A stretch of DNA of 64,000 nucleotides from Cycloclasticus sp. symbiont of Poecilosclerida sp. N (GTDB lineage: Bacteria > Pseudomonadota > Gammaproteobacteria > Methylococcales > Cycloclasticaceae), in the NCBI GenBank assembly GCA_002101205.1, contig LWTM01000071.1:1-64000 (forward strand), given 5' to 3'. Position numbers and translations under genes: made by a program. Each line of letters starts with the position of its first letter. Position 1 is the stretch's first letter. This document shows positions 9,368 to 18,258 of this stretch, one piece after another. Below the pieces are notes generated by a model. The model saw only the letters and a list, made by a program, of their open reading frames with translations, was not told where the DNA came from and ran no database searches.

Positions 9368-10528
9368 TTATTTAGTTTCTTCAAACAATTCGCGACCAAT
9401 TAACATGCGGCGAATTTCATTCGTACCTGCGCCAATATCGTAGAGCTTTGCATCACGCAATAAACGGCCCGTAGGGAATTCGTTGATATAACCATTGCCA
9501 CCCAATGTTTGAATGGCTTCTAGCGCAACCTTTACGGCATTTTCAGAGGTAAATAAGAGGAGGCCGGCAGCGTCTTTGCGTGAGTCGTTACCTTTGTCGT
9601 ACTGTTCTGTTACGCGATAAGCAAAAGCACGGCTAGATTGAAGCGCTACGTACATATCTGCCATTTTGCCTTGCATCAATTCGAATACGCCAATCGGTTT
9701 ACCGAACTGTTTGCGCTCGTGTACGTAGGGAATGCAGATATCCATAGCGGCTTGCATAATGCCGATAGGGCCACCAGATAACACCATACGCTCTGTGTTT
9801 AAGCCGCTCATTAATACTTTCACGCCCTCATTCACTTCGCCGAGCACGTTTTCTTCTGGAATTTCGCAATCTTCAAATACTAATTCGCATGTGTTTGAAC
9901 CACGCATACCTAATTTATCGAGTTTTTGTGCCGTTGAAAACCCAGGCATGTCTTTTTCAATAATAAAAGCAGTCATACATTTTGAGCCCGCCTCAGGCCC
10001 TGCTGTACGCATATAAACGACTAAAACATTTGCTTCAGGACCGTTGGTAATCCACATTTTATTGCCGTTAGCGACCCACTTCCCACCTTTCTTTGCTGCG
10101 CGGCAGCTCATTGACCCTACAACATCAGACCCTGCGCCAGGCTCTGACATGGCCAAAGCACCTACATGTTCACCACTACATAGTTTAGGTAAGTATTTTT
10201 GGCGTTGCTCTTCGCTACCATTTAAGTAAAGGTTGTTAATGCATAAATTAGAGCACGCACCATACGAAAGGCCAATGGAAGCGGATGCTCTAGAAAGCTC
10301 TTCCACAACGACTAAATGTGATAAGTAATTAAGGCCTGTGCCACCGTACTCTTCGGGGACGGTCATGCCAAGCAAACCCATCTCGCCAAATTGTTTCCAA
10401 AGGTGTTGAGGAAACTCATTTTTAAGGTCAGTTTCTTCAGCAATCGGCGCCACTTCACCTTCTGCAAACTTGCGCACGGCATCTCTTAACTCATCTATTT
10501 CATCGTTTATTTTGATATTAAATGGCAC
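9368..10528 (-). CDS. liuA: Isovaleryl-CoA dehydrogenase
   Basis: An FAD flavoenzyme of 386 residues that oxidises isovaleryl-CoA to 3-methylcrotonyl-CoA, passing electrons to ETF. The acyl-CoA dehydrogenase motifs [11 protein letters not shown] and [19 protein letters not shown] are present. Glu246 in [12 protein letters not shown] sits where isovaleryl-CoA dehydrogenases carry their catalytic base, which sets them apart from most relatives. It is the first gene of the minus-strand operon, transcribed from the region shared with the TetR gene. Confidence 0.95.
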   Translation of the reverse strand: MPFNIKINDEIDELRDAVRKFAEGEVAPIAEETDLKNEFPQHLWKQFGEMGLLGMTVPEEYGGTGLNYLSHLVVVEELSRASASIGLSYGACSNLCINNLYLNGSEEQRQKYLPKLCSGEHVGALAMSEPGAGSDVVGSMSCRAAKKGGKWVANGNKMWITNGPEANVLVVYMRTAGPEAGSKCMTAFIIEKDMPGFSTAQKLDKLGMRGSNTCELVFEDCEIPEENVLGEVNEGVKVLMSGLNTERMVLSGGPIGIMQAAMDICIPYVHERKQFGKPIGVFELMQGKMADMYVALQSSRAFAYRVTEQYDKGNDSRKDAAGLLLFTSENAVKVALEAIQTLGGNGYINEFPTGRLLRDAKLYDIGAGTNEIRRMLIGRELFEETK

Positions 10529-10579
10529 AACGTCCCCCTGTTAATTATTTGCTATGCACGCATAGTATCATCACAATAA

Positions 10580-10624
10580 TTCTAATACCAATTAGAATCT
10601 AACAGTGATTAGAATATCTAATTG
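10580..10624. promoter_or_regulatory. Two palindromic operators in the divergent control region
   Basis: The 185 nt between liuA and the TetR gene hold two inverted repeats with the same half-site. TTCTAAT-4-ATTAGAA lies at 10580-10597, and ATTAGA-3-TCTAAT at 10608-10622 (the arms extend outward to CAATTAGA / TCTAATTG at 10589-10624). Paired palindromes next to a TetR gene are the usual layout for autoregulation and control of a divergent operon. Binding by the adjacent regulator is inferred. Confidence 0.65.
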
Positions 10625-10713
10625 TGTTATCTTTATTAAAAACACGCATCGACTTCGTCGTGTTTTTTAATTATTGAGGCTGAAAGTGAATTCAAACGAA
10701 AATAAAACCTGTT

Positions 10714-11292
10714 TTGAAAAAAGATAAAACGCGTGAACTGCTTTTAGATAGAGCGGCTCAAATGTTTAGCAGGCAAGGTTATCAATCGACGTCACTAAAA
10801 GAAATAGCCGCAGCAGCAGATATGAAAGCAGGGAGTTTGTATTATCACTTCGCATCTAAAGAAGCGTTAATGGCAGAAGTGCTAGACAGAAGTATTCAGT
10901 TTATTAGCGATACTGTTGCCGAAGAAATTGAAGAACTGGAAGAGAATTACACGTTTGAAAGTGGGTTAAGGGCGTTCATTAAAGGCCATTTATCCGCCAT
11001 ATTGAAGCATCCAGATTACACAACAACAACGATTCGTAATAATGGGCAAATACCAAAAGCGGTTCAGGTAATAGCACACACTAAACGTGAACATTACGAG
11101 AAGCAGTGGCGTCAGTTAATGGTTTTAGGTCGACAGGAGTCTTTTATTCGCCCTGATTTGGATGAACAGCTATTTCGTCTAATGGTTTTAGGTAGCTTGA
11201 ACTGGTCATCCGTTTGGTATAATCCTAAAGGGCAAAGTATTGACTCGTTAGTTAAGCATTTCACGCAAGTTTTCTTAAATGGCTGTCGCTAA
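10714..11292 (+). CDS. TetR/AcrR-family transcriptional regulator
   Basis: A 192-residue repressor-type protein with the TetR helix-turn-helix at about residues 10-50 (TSLKEIAAAADMKAGSLYYHFASKE) and a helical ligand-binding C-terminal domain. The start is a TTG; no in-frame ATG or GTG lies just upstream. It heads the plus-strand operon with liuC and faces liuA across two palindromes, so it likely senses an acyl-CoA of leucine or branched-chain breakdown. In other proteobacteria leucine genes are controlled by MerR-type LiuR or TetR-type LiuQ; this fits the LiuQ role, though orthology was not tested. Confidence 0.85.
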   Translation: MKKDKTRELLLDRAAQMFSRQGYQSTSLKEIAAAADMKAGSLYYHFASKEALMAEVLDRSIQFISDTVAEEIEELEENYTFESGLRAFIKGHLSAILKHPDYTTTTIRNNGQIPKAVQVIAHTKREHYEKQWRQLMVLGRQESFIRPDLDEQLFRLMVLGSLNWSSVWYNPKGQSIDSLVKHFTQVFLNGCR

Positions 11293-11303
11293 AGGGGCGC
11301 AAG

Positions 11304-12086
11304 ATGAGTTATGAATTTTTAACCTTTAACATAGATCAGCGCGGCGTTGCTGTTATTACATTAAATAGACCTGAAGTTCATAACGCATTAAATGCGGGGT
11401 TGATACGAGAGTTGCAGGCCGTATGTGGTGAAATTAATGTCAGCACAGATATTAGAGTGGTAATATTAACTGGCGCAGAAAGAAGCTTTTGCGCCGGTGG
11501 TGACTTACGTTGGATGGAAAGCAATATCGATAAGCCTCGCGAACAGCGTATGGAAGAAACGGCTGAATTGGCGAGCATGTTATCTATGCTTAACAGTCTA
11601 ACAAAGCCGCTTATAGGTCGGGTTCAAGGCGCTGCGTATGGTGGTGGTGTTGGCATGGTTTCAGTGTGTGATTTTGCCATTGGCGTGAACACAGCAACCT
11701 TTGGTTTAACAGAAGTAAAGCTCGGTTTAACACCCGCAACGATATCGCCTTATGTTGTTAAGCGTATAGGTGAACGAAATGCGCGTAGGAACTTCTTTAA
11801 TGCCCGTATTTTTAAAGCTAACGACGCAGTTAATATGGGTTTATTAGCAGATGCTGTTGAGGCTGATGAATTAGATGTAGCGATAGAACACGAAGTGAAG
11901 TTGATATTAAAGTGTGCCCCTGGTGCTATTGCTTCAGCAAAGAAATTGATCGCTTATGTGGGCTCGCACACCGCCGCAGAAAACAAAATTTACACCATTG
12001 GGAATTTAGCGGATGCATGGGAAACAGACGAGGGCATCGAAGGTATTGATGCGTTTTTAAATAAGCGCAAAGCGCCGTGGGCTTAA
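11304..12086 (+). CDS. liuC: Methylglutaconyl-CoA hydratase (crotonase family)
   Basis: A 260-residue crotonase. Oxyanion-hole segments AERSFCAGGDLRWM and GAAYGGGVGMVSVCDFAIG are clear, and FGLTEVKLGLTPATISPYV followed by IGERNARR is typical of the LiuC/AtuE group, which hydrates 3-methylglutaconyl-CoA to HMG-CoA. This fills the step missing from the minus-strand operon, so the leucine genes are split over two divergent transcripts sharing one regulator. The start follows an aggggcgcaag sequence 11 nt after the TetR stop. Confidence 0.85.
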   Translation: MSYEFLTFNIDQRGVAVITLNRPEVHNALNAGLIRELQAVCGEINVSTDIRVVILTGAERSFCAGGDLRWMESNIDKPREQRMEETAELASMLSMLNSLTKPLIGRVQGAAYGGGVGMVSVCDFAIGVNTATFGLTEVKLGLTPATISPYVVKRIGERNARRNFFNARIFKANDAVNMGLLADAVEADELDVAIEHEVKLILKCAPGAIASAKKLIAYVGSHTAAENKIYTIGNLADAWETDEGIEGIDAFLNKRKAPWA

Positions 12087-12097
12087 GGGAAACAACG

Positions 12098-13246
12098 ATG
12101 CATTCAATATATTTTACAGAAGAACACAATATGCTCCGCGACCAAATCCGTCGCTTTGTAGAACAACGTGTTATGCCTGTTGCAAAAGAGTGGGAAGAAA
12201 TAGGCAAGGTGCCGCGTGAAATTTTACAAGAAATGGGCGACCTGGGCTTTTTAGGTATTCGTTACGCTGCTGATTTTGGCGGCAGTGAAATGGGCGCATT
12301 AGGTTCGGTTGTTTTGGCTGAAGAGTTAGGACGCTCTACCTTTGGTGGCTTTGCTGTCACCGTCATGGTGCATACCGATATGGCCTCGCCACACTTGGAT
12401 AATTTTGGCAATCAAGCGCAACTGTCTAAATACATGCCAGACATTATTGCCGGTAAGAAAATCGTGGGTGTTGCGGTAACAGAGCCTGATGCGGGCTCTG
12501 ACGTTGCAGCAATGCGAACCCGCGCAGTTAAAGATGGTGATGAGTATGTACTGAATGGTACAAAAATGTTCATTACTAATGGCGTCTATGGCGACTTATT
12601 CTTTGTTGCGGCTAAAACGGATATACATGTAAAAGCCTCCAGAGGTGTTTCTATTTTTGCCGTTGAAAAAGGCACACCAGGGTTTAGCGTGGGCAAAAAG
12701 CTGGATAAAATGGGTTGGCTATCATCTGATACCGCCGAGCTTATATTTGATAATTGTCGTATTCCGGCCAAGAATTTATTAGGTGAAGAGAATAAAGGTT
12801 TTTATTCAATTATGCGTAACTTCCAAAATGAGCGCATGGTATTGGCGGCGCAATCTATGGGCGAGGCATCTAAAGCGATTGAGTTAACACTTGACTATGT
12901 AACAACTCGCAAAGCATTCGGCGGTGCATTGTTTGACAAGCAAGTTATTCGCCAGCGGCTTGCTTCATTAGCGGCCCGCGTAGAAGCAGGTAAACAATTG
13001 GTTTATCACTGTGCATGGCTAGATGAGCAGGGTTTAGACTCTATAAAAGAAGTATCCATGGCAAAAGCCTTTTGCTGCGAGCTTGTTAATGAAGTAATGT
13101 ATGATTGCTTACAGTTCCATGGTGGTTTTGGTTACATTCGAGAAAGTGCCATTGAACGTATGTATAGAGATGCACGTATCCAAACAATTGGCGGTGGTGC
13201 AACAGAAGTGATGCTCGAAGAAGTGTCTAAAAGAATGGTTGTTTAA
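12098..13246 (+). CDS. Acyl-CoA dehydrogenase, IVD/LCAD type
   Basis: An FAD acyl-CoA dehydrogenase of 382 residues. VTEPDAGSDVAAMRTRA marks the substrate/FAD region, FQNERMVLAAQS has Glu in the isovaleryl/long-chain-type catalytic position, and the C-terminal RDARIQTIGGGATEVM also has a Glu. The ATG at 12098 (preceded by aaggga) is chosen over a GTG at 12077 that would overlap liuC. A branched or long acyl-CoA is a plausible substrate; citronellyl-CoA dehydrogenases look similar. It is part of the TetR-led operon; the precise substrate is unknown. Confidence 0.85.
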   Translation: MHSIYFTEEHNMLRDQIRRFVEQRVMPVAKEWEEIGKVPREILQEMGDLGFLGIRYAADFGGSEMGALGSVVLAEELGRSTFGGFAVTVMVHTDMASPHLDNFGNQAQLSKYMPDIIAGKKIVGVAVTEPDAGSDVAAMRTRAVKDGDEYVLNGTKMFITNGVYGDLFFVAAKTDIHVKASRGVSIFAVEKGTPGFSVGKKLDKMGWLSSDTAELIFDNCRIPAKNLLGEENKGFYSIMRNFQNERMVLAAQSMGEASKAIELTLDYVTTRKAFGGALFDKQVIRQRLASLAARVEAGKQLVYHCAWLDEQGLDSIKEVSMAKAFCCELVNEVMYDCLQFHGGFGYIRESAIERMYRDARIQTIGGGATEVMLEEVSKRMVV

Positions 13247-13259
13247 AAAAGGATAAAAA

Positions 13260-13673
13260 ATGTCAGAAGGTTTTAGTATTGAAGAATTGCAAATAGGCCA
13301 ATCAGCGACGATGAGCAAAACAGTTACAGAGGCAGACATTGTTATGTTTGCAGGTGTAACGGGTGATTTTAACCCAGCGCATATCGATGCTGAATATGCG
13401 GCTAATAGCATGTTTAAGGAACGTATAGCACACGGGATGTTATCCGCAGGTTTTATCAGCGCAACAATAGCCATGAAATTGCCAGGCCCCGGGTCTATTT
13501 ATTTAAGCCAAAGCTTAAAATTTAAAGCGCCTGTAACCATTGGTAACACGGTTAAAACAATAGTTACTGTCACCTCAATTAATGAGGAAAAAAAGATCGT
13601 TGTCTTGGATACTATTTGCACTGTGGCAGGTAAAGAAGTCGTTGTAGGTGAAGCTTCATTAATGAAGCCATAA
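13260..13673 (+). CDS. MaoC-family (R)-enoyl-CoA hydratase
   Basis: A compact single hot-dog domain protein of 137 residues. The MaoC hydratase motif is present: GDFNPAHIDAEYA with the catalytic Asp/His pair, followed by FKERIAHGML. Small MaoC proteins of this length (PhaJ-like) hydrate trans-2-enoyl-CoA to the R-3-hydroxyacyl-CoA. It lies 13 nt after the acyl-CoA dehydrogenase, so it may act on that enzyme's product. Confidence 0.85.
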   Translation: MSEGFSIEELQIGQSATMSKTVTEADIVMFAGVTGDFNPAHIDAEYAANSMFKERIAHGMLSAGFISATIAMKLPGPGSIYLSQSLKFKAPVTIGNTVKTIVTVTSINEEKKIVVLDTICTVAGKEVVVGEASLMKP

Positions 13674-13724
13674 TTCGGCAAAACACAATAATTAAAGATA
13701 GAACAAAAAATTAAAGGAGGATGC

Positions 13725-15059
13725 ATGTCTTTTCAAGATCTATTGCAACAAAAAACTAAAAATGCAGATGATGTTGCCCGCTTAGTCAACAGTGGAGATG
13801 TGGTTGACTATGGCCTCGGTTTAACCCAGCCAGATGTGTTTGATGCGGCGTTAGCTGCGCAAAAAGATCGTTTAAGTAATGTTGTTGTGCGGGGCACACT
13901 GAGTATTAAAGCAAGGCAAGTCGTAGAGCAAGACCCGGACCAGAAGCACTTCGAATTTCAAAGTTGGCATTGTTCTGGCTATGACAGGAAAAAGTGTGAA
14001 TTAGGACAAATGAGCTATTTGCCATTTAACCTTGGTGAAGGGCCCGGTATTTATCGGGCATACTTGAAATCAGACTTATTTGTTCTAAAAGCATCAACTA
14101 TGGATGAGAAGGGTTATTTTAATTTTGGTGTGTCTAATACATTTGCCAAAGCTAATTGCGATATTGCGAAAAGAATCGTTATTGAAACTTCAGATAAATT
14201 ACCAGTTTGTTTGGGCAGTGATAATAGCATTCATATCTCTGAGGTAGATGCGGTAATTGTCGGTGATAACGAGGCCATTTTTGAATTACCAAGTGCAGAA
14301 ACAAGCGATGTAGACCGTCAAGTCGCAAGTCATGTTGTTCCTCTTATTAAAGACAGAAGCTGTTTGCAAATTGGCATAGGCGGCATGCCTAATGCGGTAT
14401 GTTCTGCATTAACCCATTCAGATGTTAAAGACTTAGGTATCCATACTGAAATGTTTGTTGATAGCATGGTTGACCTTGTTGAAGCAGGCAAGATAACAGG
14501 AAAATACAAACAAACTTATATAGGAAAAATCACTTACACCTTCGCTTTGGGTAGTCAAAAAATGTACGACTTTATCCATAATAATGACCTTTGTGTAAGT
14601 TTACCCGTTAACGAAACTAATTTAACACCTTATATAGCAGCGAATGACCGTGTTGTTTCAATCAATAACTGCCTTCAAGTTGACATGACGGGGCAAGTAG
14701 CTTCAGAAAGTGCGGGTTATAGACATATATCTGGTACAGGTGGACAACTACAATTTGTGCGTGGTGCTGTGCAATCAAAAGATGGCGCATCCTTTATGTG
14801 CTTATCTTCTCGTTATTACGATAAAGCAGGTAACGGTATTTCAAGAATAGTACCAGGCTTGTCTCTAGGGACAGTAGTAACGACACCGCGCACAGATGTT
14901 ATGTACATTGTTACTGAGTACGGCATTGTTAACCTTAAAGGAAAAAGCGTGCCTGAAAGAGCCTTAGCCTTAATTAGCATTGCCCACCCTGATGACAGAC
15001 AGATGCTGCATAAGCTAGCTTGTGATAACAATATTTTATGCAAAAAGTACAGGGCATAA
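13725..15059 (+). CDS. Acetyl-CoA hydrolase/4-hydroxybutyrate-type CoA-transferase
   Basis: A 444-residue member of the acetyl-CoA hydrolase / butyryl- or 4-hydroxybutyrate-CoA:acetate transferase family. The IGIGGMPNAV glycine loop, GIHTEMFVDSM with the Glu that forms the acyl-enzyme intermediate, and the ASESAGYRHISGTGGQ stretch are visible. It has the strongest ribosome site of the operon (aaaggagg, 5 nt before ATG). It could activate an acid, perhaps even the acetoacetate left by LiuE, by taking CoA from acetyl-CoA. Itaconate CoA-transferases of the Rip type belong to this fold, but no citramalyl-CoA lyase is present. Confidence 0.85.
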   Translation: MSFQDLLQQKTKNADDVARLVNSGDVVDYGLGLTQPDVFDAALAAQKDRLSNVVVRGTLSIKARQVVEQDPDQKHFEFQSWHCSGYDRKKCELGQMSYLPFNLGEGPGIYRAYLKSDLFVLKASTMDEKGYFNFGVSNTFAKANCDIAKRIVIETSDKLPVCLGSDNSIHISEVDAVIVGDNEAIFELPSAETSDVDRQVASHVVPLIKDRSCLQIGIGGMPNAVCSALTHSDVKDLGIHTEMFVDSMVDLVEAGKITGKYKQTYIGKITYTFALGSQKMYDFIHNNDLCVSLPVNETNLTPYIAANDRVVSINNCLQVDMTGQVASESAGYRHISGTGGQLQFVRGAVQSKDGASFMCLSSRYYDKAGNGISRIVPGLSLGTVVTTPRTDVMYIVTEYGIVNLKGKSVPERALALISIAHPDDRQMLHKLACDNNILCKKYRA

Positions 15060-15064
15060 AATAG

Positions 15065-15844
15065 ATGTCGAACACAATTGTAGTAACAAAAAATAATGGT
15101 GTAGCGCTGATTAAAATGAATGCGCCAGCCACAAGGAATGCCATTACAGAGCCCGAAATGCTTGAAAAGGCTGTTCAAGCATTTCAAGATATTGAACTCG
15201 ATGAATCTATCAGGGTTTGTGTATTAACAGGTGTTGATAAAGCATTTAGCTCAGGTGGCAATGTTAAGGATATGCTTTACCGTGAAAAAATGTTTGCCGG
15301 CAACCCACTGGAGTTGCAAGAAGGCTACCGTAGAGGGATTTATCGCTTATCAAAATTGATGTATGCATTTGAAAAGCCACTGATAGCTGCCGTTAATGGT
15401 GTGGCCGTCGGAGCGGGTTTTGATTTAGTCTTGCTATGTGATATTCGTATAGCCTCTAATAAAGCAAGGTTTGCTTCAAATTTTGTTAATTTGGGTATTA
15501 TCCCAGGTGATGGTGCATCTTGGCTGCTCACCAAAGTTGTTGGTGCACAAAGGGCGGCAGAGCTGGTTTTTACGGGACGTATGCTCGATACAGATGAAGC
15601 GCTAGATATCGGGCTGTTGCTGAAAGTTGTTGACAGTGATCAACTCATTGATGAAGCAATGACGTTGGCAGAGTCAATTGCCAGCAAGCCAATAAACGTT
15701 CTTAGAATTGCAAAGCGTTTGCTGGCCTCTACCGATCGGCTAAGTTATAGCGACCATTTGGATTTGTGTTCAGCAAATCAAGCTATGCTACACCACACAC
15801 CAGAGCATATTGCGGCATTAGAAAAGTTTTTAGGCGTAAAGTAA
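15065..15844 (+). CDS. Enoyl-CoA hydratase/isomerase (crotonase family)
   Basis: A 259-residue crotonase with oxyanion segments KAFSSGGNVKDM and NGVAVGAGFDLVLLCDIRIA. The position usually holding the first catalytic Glu reads FVNLGIIPGDGA, as in several uncharacterised branches, so hydratase versus isomerase activity cannot be set from sequence. It begins 5 nt after the CoA-transferase stop. It is distinct from the LiuC-like crotonase in the same operon, pointing to a second acyl-CoA substrate. Confidence 0.82.
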   Translation: MSNTIVVTKNNGVALIKMNAPATRNAITEPEMLEKAVQAFQDIELDESIRVCVLTGVDKAFSSGGNVKDMLYREKMFAGNPLELQEGYRRGIYRLSKLMYAFEKPLIAAVNGVAVGAGFDLVLLCDIRIASNKARFASNFVNLGIIPGDGASWLLTKVVGAQRAAELVFTGRMLDTDEALDIGLLLKVVDSDQLIDEAMTLAESIASKPINVLRIAKRLLASTDRLSYSDHLDLCSANQAMLHHTPEHIAALEKFLGVK

Positions 15845-15858
15845 GAGAAGTTAAAGCG

Positions 15859-16731
15859 GTGGGATATAAATCAATTTTGCGTTCAGATGCGTTTAAAAGT
15901 AAAAACATACTAGTCACTGGCGGCGGTAGCGGTATTGGCCGTTGTACAGCGCATGAACTCGCCTCATTAGGTGCGCAAATTTTGTTAGTAGGTCGGAATC
16001 AAGAAAAGCTAAAAACTGTTCAAGCAGAAATTATTGAAGACGGTGGGCTTTGTGATATTGCTAGTTGCGATATTCGTGATGAAGCGGGTGTTAAAGCCTT
16101 AGTCGCTTCATTCATCGATAAGCACGGTAAAATCAGTGGACTTGTTAATAATGCCGGTGGACAATTCCCTTCACCACTAGCAAAGATAAGCAAAAATGGT
16201 TGGGATGCTGTCGTAAGCACAAACCTGACAGGTGGTTTTGTTATGGCGAGAGAAGTGTTTAACCAGTCCATGGAAGAACATGGCGGATCAATTGTAAACA
16301 TTGTTGCTGACATGTGGGCGGGAATGCCGGGAATGGGGCATTCTGGCGCAGCTAGGGCAGGTATGGCTAACTTCACCCAAACAGCCGCTTACGAGTGGGG
16401 GTATGCGGATGTTAGAGTTAATGCGGTTGCCCCGGGCTGGATAGCATCAAGTGGAATGGATACATACTCTGACGAATTTAAAAAAGTACTTAAAAGGCTT
16501 AAAGGTGCAATACCTCTTGGACGTTTAGGAAATGAAGCTGAAATAAGCTCATCAATTGCCTTTCTACTAAGCGATGCGGCTAACTATATTAGTGGTACTG
16601 TTATTCGTGTTGATGGTGCGGCATCTCAAGGAAACACAACAATGTACCCTTTGGAAAAATCTGAAAAATCTACACCTTATGATGGATTTCATCGCGAGGT
16701 AACGGCTGATTTATTTAAAAAGGCCAAGTAA
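15859..16731 (+). CDS. SDR oxidoreductase, PECR-like trans-2-enoyl-CoA reductase type
   Basis: A 290-residue short-chain dehydrogenase with TGGGSGIG nucleotide binding and NNAGG. The start is taken as the GTG at 15859, preceded by agagaag; an earlier start at 15766 would run through the end of the crotonase gene. The usual YxxxK active site is replaced: the region reads HSGAARAGM, with Ser and Arg in the Tyr and Lys places. The same variant is known from peroxisomal trans-2-enoyl-CoA reductase (PECR), so an enoyl-CoA reductase or related acyl-CoA role is more likely than an alcohol dehydrogenase. Citronellol-pathway SDRs may also look like this. Confidence 0.8.
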   Translation: MGYKSILRSDAFKSKNILVTGGGSGIGRCTAHELASLGAQILLVGRNQEKLKTVQAEIIEDGGLCDIASCDIRDEAGVKALVASFIDKHGKISGLVNNAGGQFPSPLAKISKNGWDAVVSTNLTGGFVMAREVFNQSMEEHGGSIVNIVADMWAGMPGMGHSGAARAGMANFTQTAAYEWGYADVRVNAVAPGWIASSGMDTYSDEFKKVLKRLKGAIPLGRLGNEAEISSSIAFLLSDAANYISGTVIRVDGAASQGNTTMYPLEKSEKSTPYDGFHREVTADLFKKAK

Positions 16732-17571
16732 GTGAACTCTTTTAAACCCCTAGCTAACATGCGCATCGTCACGCTTGCGCTAAATGTCCCAGGTCCATTA
16801 GCCGCTAAACGTTGGGTAGAGCACGGCGCAACCGTTATTAAGGTTGAACCGCCAGGAGGTGACCCATTAGATATTTATTGTGCAAATTGGTGCGTGGACT
16901 TAAACCAAGGCCAGCAACGACAAACAATTGACTTGAAATCTTCTGAAGGCAAAGAAGCGTTGGCGGTACTACTTTCAACCGCCGACTTATTACTAACGGC
17001 GCAACGCCCAGCAGTATTAGAACGCCTAGGTTTAGGTTGGAGCGCGTTACAAGAAAAATACCCCAAACTTAGTCATTTAGCGGTTGTGGGGTATCTTGCG
17101 CCAAACGAAAATGAAGCCGGGCATGATTTAACTTATCAGGCTTCATTAGGCTTGCTTGCACCGCCCGCAATGCCACGAACATTAATGGCTGACATGGCAG
17201 GGGGCGAGCGTGCAGCCTTAGAAGGCATGGCTCTTTTAATGGCCAGGCAAGCAGGCGAGGATGGGCAGCAAGTATTCGTCGCTTTATCCGAAGCAGCTGA
17301 ATATATGGCACAGCCACTTGCGTATGGCTTAACGCATGAAAAGGGTCTGCTTGCAGGTAAGAACCCAGTGTATTCACTGTATGAAACAGCATCTGGTTGG
17401 GTTGCTATTGCAGCACTAGAGCCTCATTTTAGTGCTAGGCTAAAAAAAGAACTTGAATTAACCGAATTAAGCCACGAGTCACTCGGCGCCAAGCTGAAAA
17501 AACAAACGGCCACCGAATGGTTTGAGTGGGCGAAAGAACTCGATATACCACTTGCGGTTGTTAAAGACTAA
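16732..17571 (+). CDS. Family III CoA-transferase / alpha-methylacyl-CoA racemase-like
   Basis: A CaiB/BaiF family protein. It shows the N-terminal ANMRIVTLALNVPGPLAA region, HGATVIKVEPPGGDP, and GHDLTYQASLGLL with the conserved Asp. At 279 residues it is clearly shorter than the usual 360-400 and lacks much of the C-terminal domain, though the end looks like a natural one for short members. It starts with GTG directly after the SDR stop and is the last gene of the operon. It could move CoA or epimerise a 2-methylacyl-CoA. Confidence 0.75.
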   Translation: MNSFKPLANMRIVTLALNVPGPLAAKRWVEHGATVIKVEPPGGDPLDIYCANWCVDLNQGQQRQTIDLKSSEGKEALAVLLSTADLLLTAQRPAVLERLGLGWSALQEKYPKLSHLAVVGYLAPNENEAGHDLTYQASLGLLAPPAMPRTLMADMAGGERAALEGMALLMARQAGEDGQQVFVALSEAAEYMAQPLAYGLTHEKGLLAGKNPVYSLYETASGWVAIAALEPHFSARLKKELELTELSHESLGAKLKKQTATEWFEWAKELDIPLAVVKD

Positions 17572-17691
17572 CAGTTCACGCAGGGGCTAAACAGAAACTG
17601 TTGGAACAGCCCGGCCCGCGTAACGCTTTCGGTATACTGTGGGCAAATTCACTTGACCACTACAATGTTCATGTTTGGAGTATTTAAAGTA

Positions 17692-18258
17692 ATGAAAGTA
17701 CCTGATTCACACTACGTTAAAAGAGGACATTCACTCAAACCGCCTTTCCCAAAGGGCTTTAAAACGGCATTGTTTGGATTGGGTTGTTTTTGGGGTGCGG
17801 AACATAAGTTCTGGGAACTTGAAGGGGTATACTCGACAGCGGTAGGTTATGCGGCGGGGGTTACGCATAACCCGACGTATGAAGCGGTTTGCTCAGGGCA
17901 GACAGGGCATAATGAAGTGGTATTAGTTGTATACGACCCCGCGGTGATTACATATACGGTGCTATTAAAAACTTTCTGGGCATCACACGACCCAACGCAG
18001 GGAATGCGACAAGGAAACGATACGGGCACACAATATCGCTCGGGCATTTATTACGAGGTAGACGAGGAACTTGTATTGGCTAGACAAATGCGTGATATGT
18101 TTCAACTGCAACTAAGTGAAGAAGGGTACGGTGTGATAACGACAGAGATTTTACCTGCCCCCGCGTTTTACTATGCAGAAGAATATCATCAGCAATATTT
18201 AGCAAAGAACCCTGATGGTTATTGTGGTTTAGGAGGAATTGGGCTTACACCGGAGTAG
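17692..18258 (+). CDS. msrA: Peptide methionine-S-sulfoxide reductase A
   Basis: Repairs S-methionine sulfoxide in proteins. GCFWG with the catalytic Cys32 (counting from the ATG at 17692, which has ggag 11 nt upstream), [24 protein letters not shown] and QYRSGIYY are all diagnostic. In-frame starts at 17653-17671 would add up to 13 residues. The 3' end overlaps the convergent ung gene by 14 nt. It stands alone and is unrelated in function to the upstream operon. Confidence 0.93.
   Translation: MKVPDSHYVKRGHSLKPPFPKGFKTALFGLGCFWGAEHKFWELEGVYSTAVGYAAGVTHNPTYEAVCSGQTGHNEVVLVVYDPAVITYTVLLKTFWASHDPTQGMRQGNDTGTQYRSGIYYEVDEELVLARQMRDMFQLQLSEEGYGVITTEILPAPAFYYAEEYHQQYLAKNPDGYCGLGGIGLTPE

Noticed and set aside
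12077..12097. GTG at 12077 as the start of the acyl-CoA dehydrogenase
   Set aside because: It overlaps liuC, while the ATG at 12098 has a ribosome site and gives the usual family N-terminus.
13260..15059. MaoC plus CoA-transferase as an itaconate degradation pair
   Set aside because: No citramalyl-CoA lyase is present; the neighbours point to other acyl-CoA chemistry.
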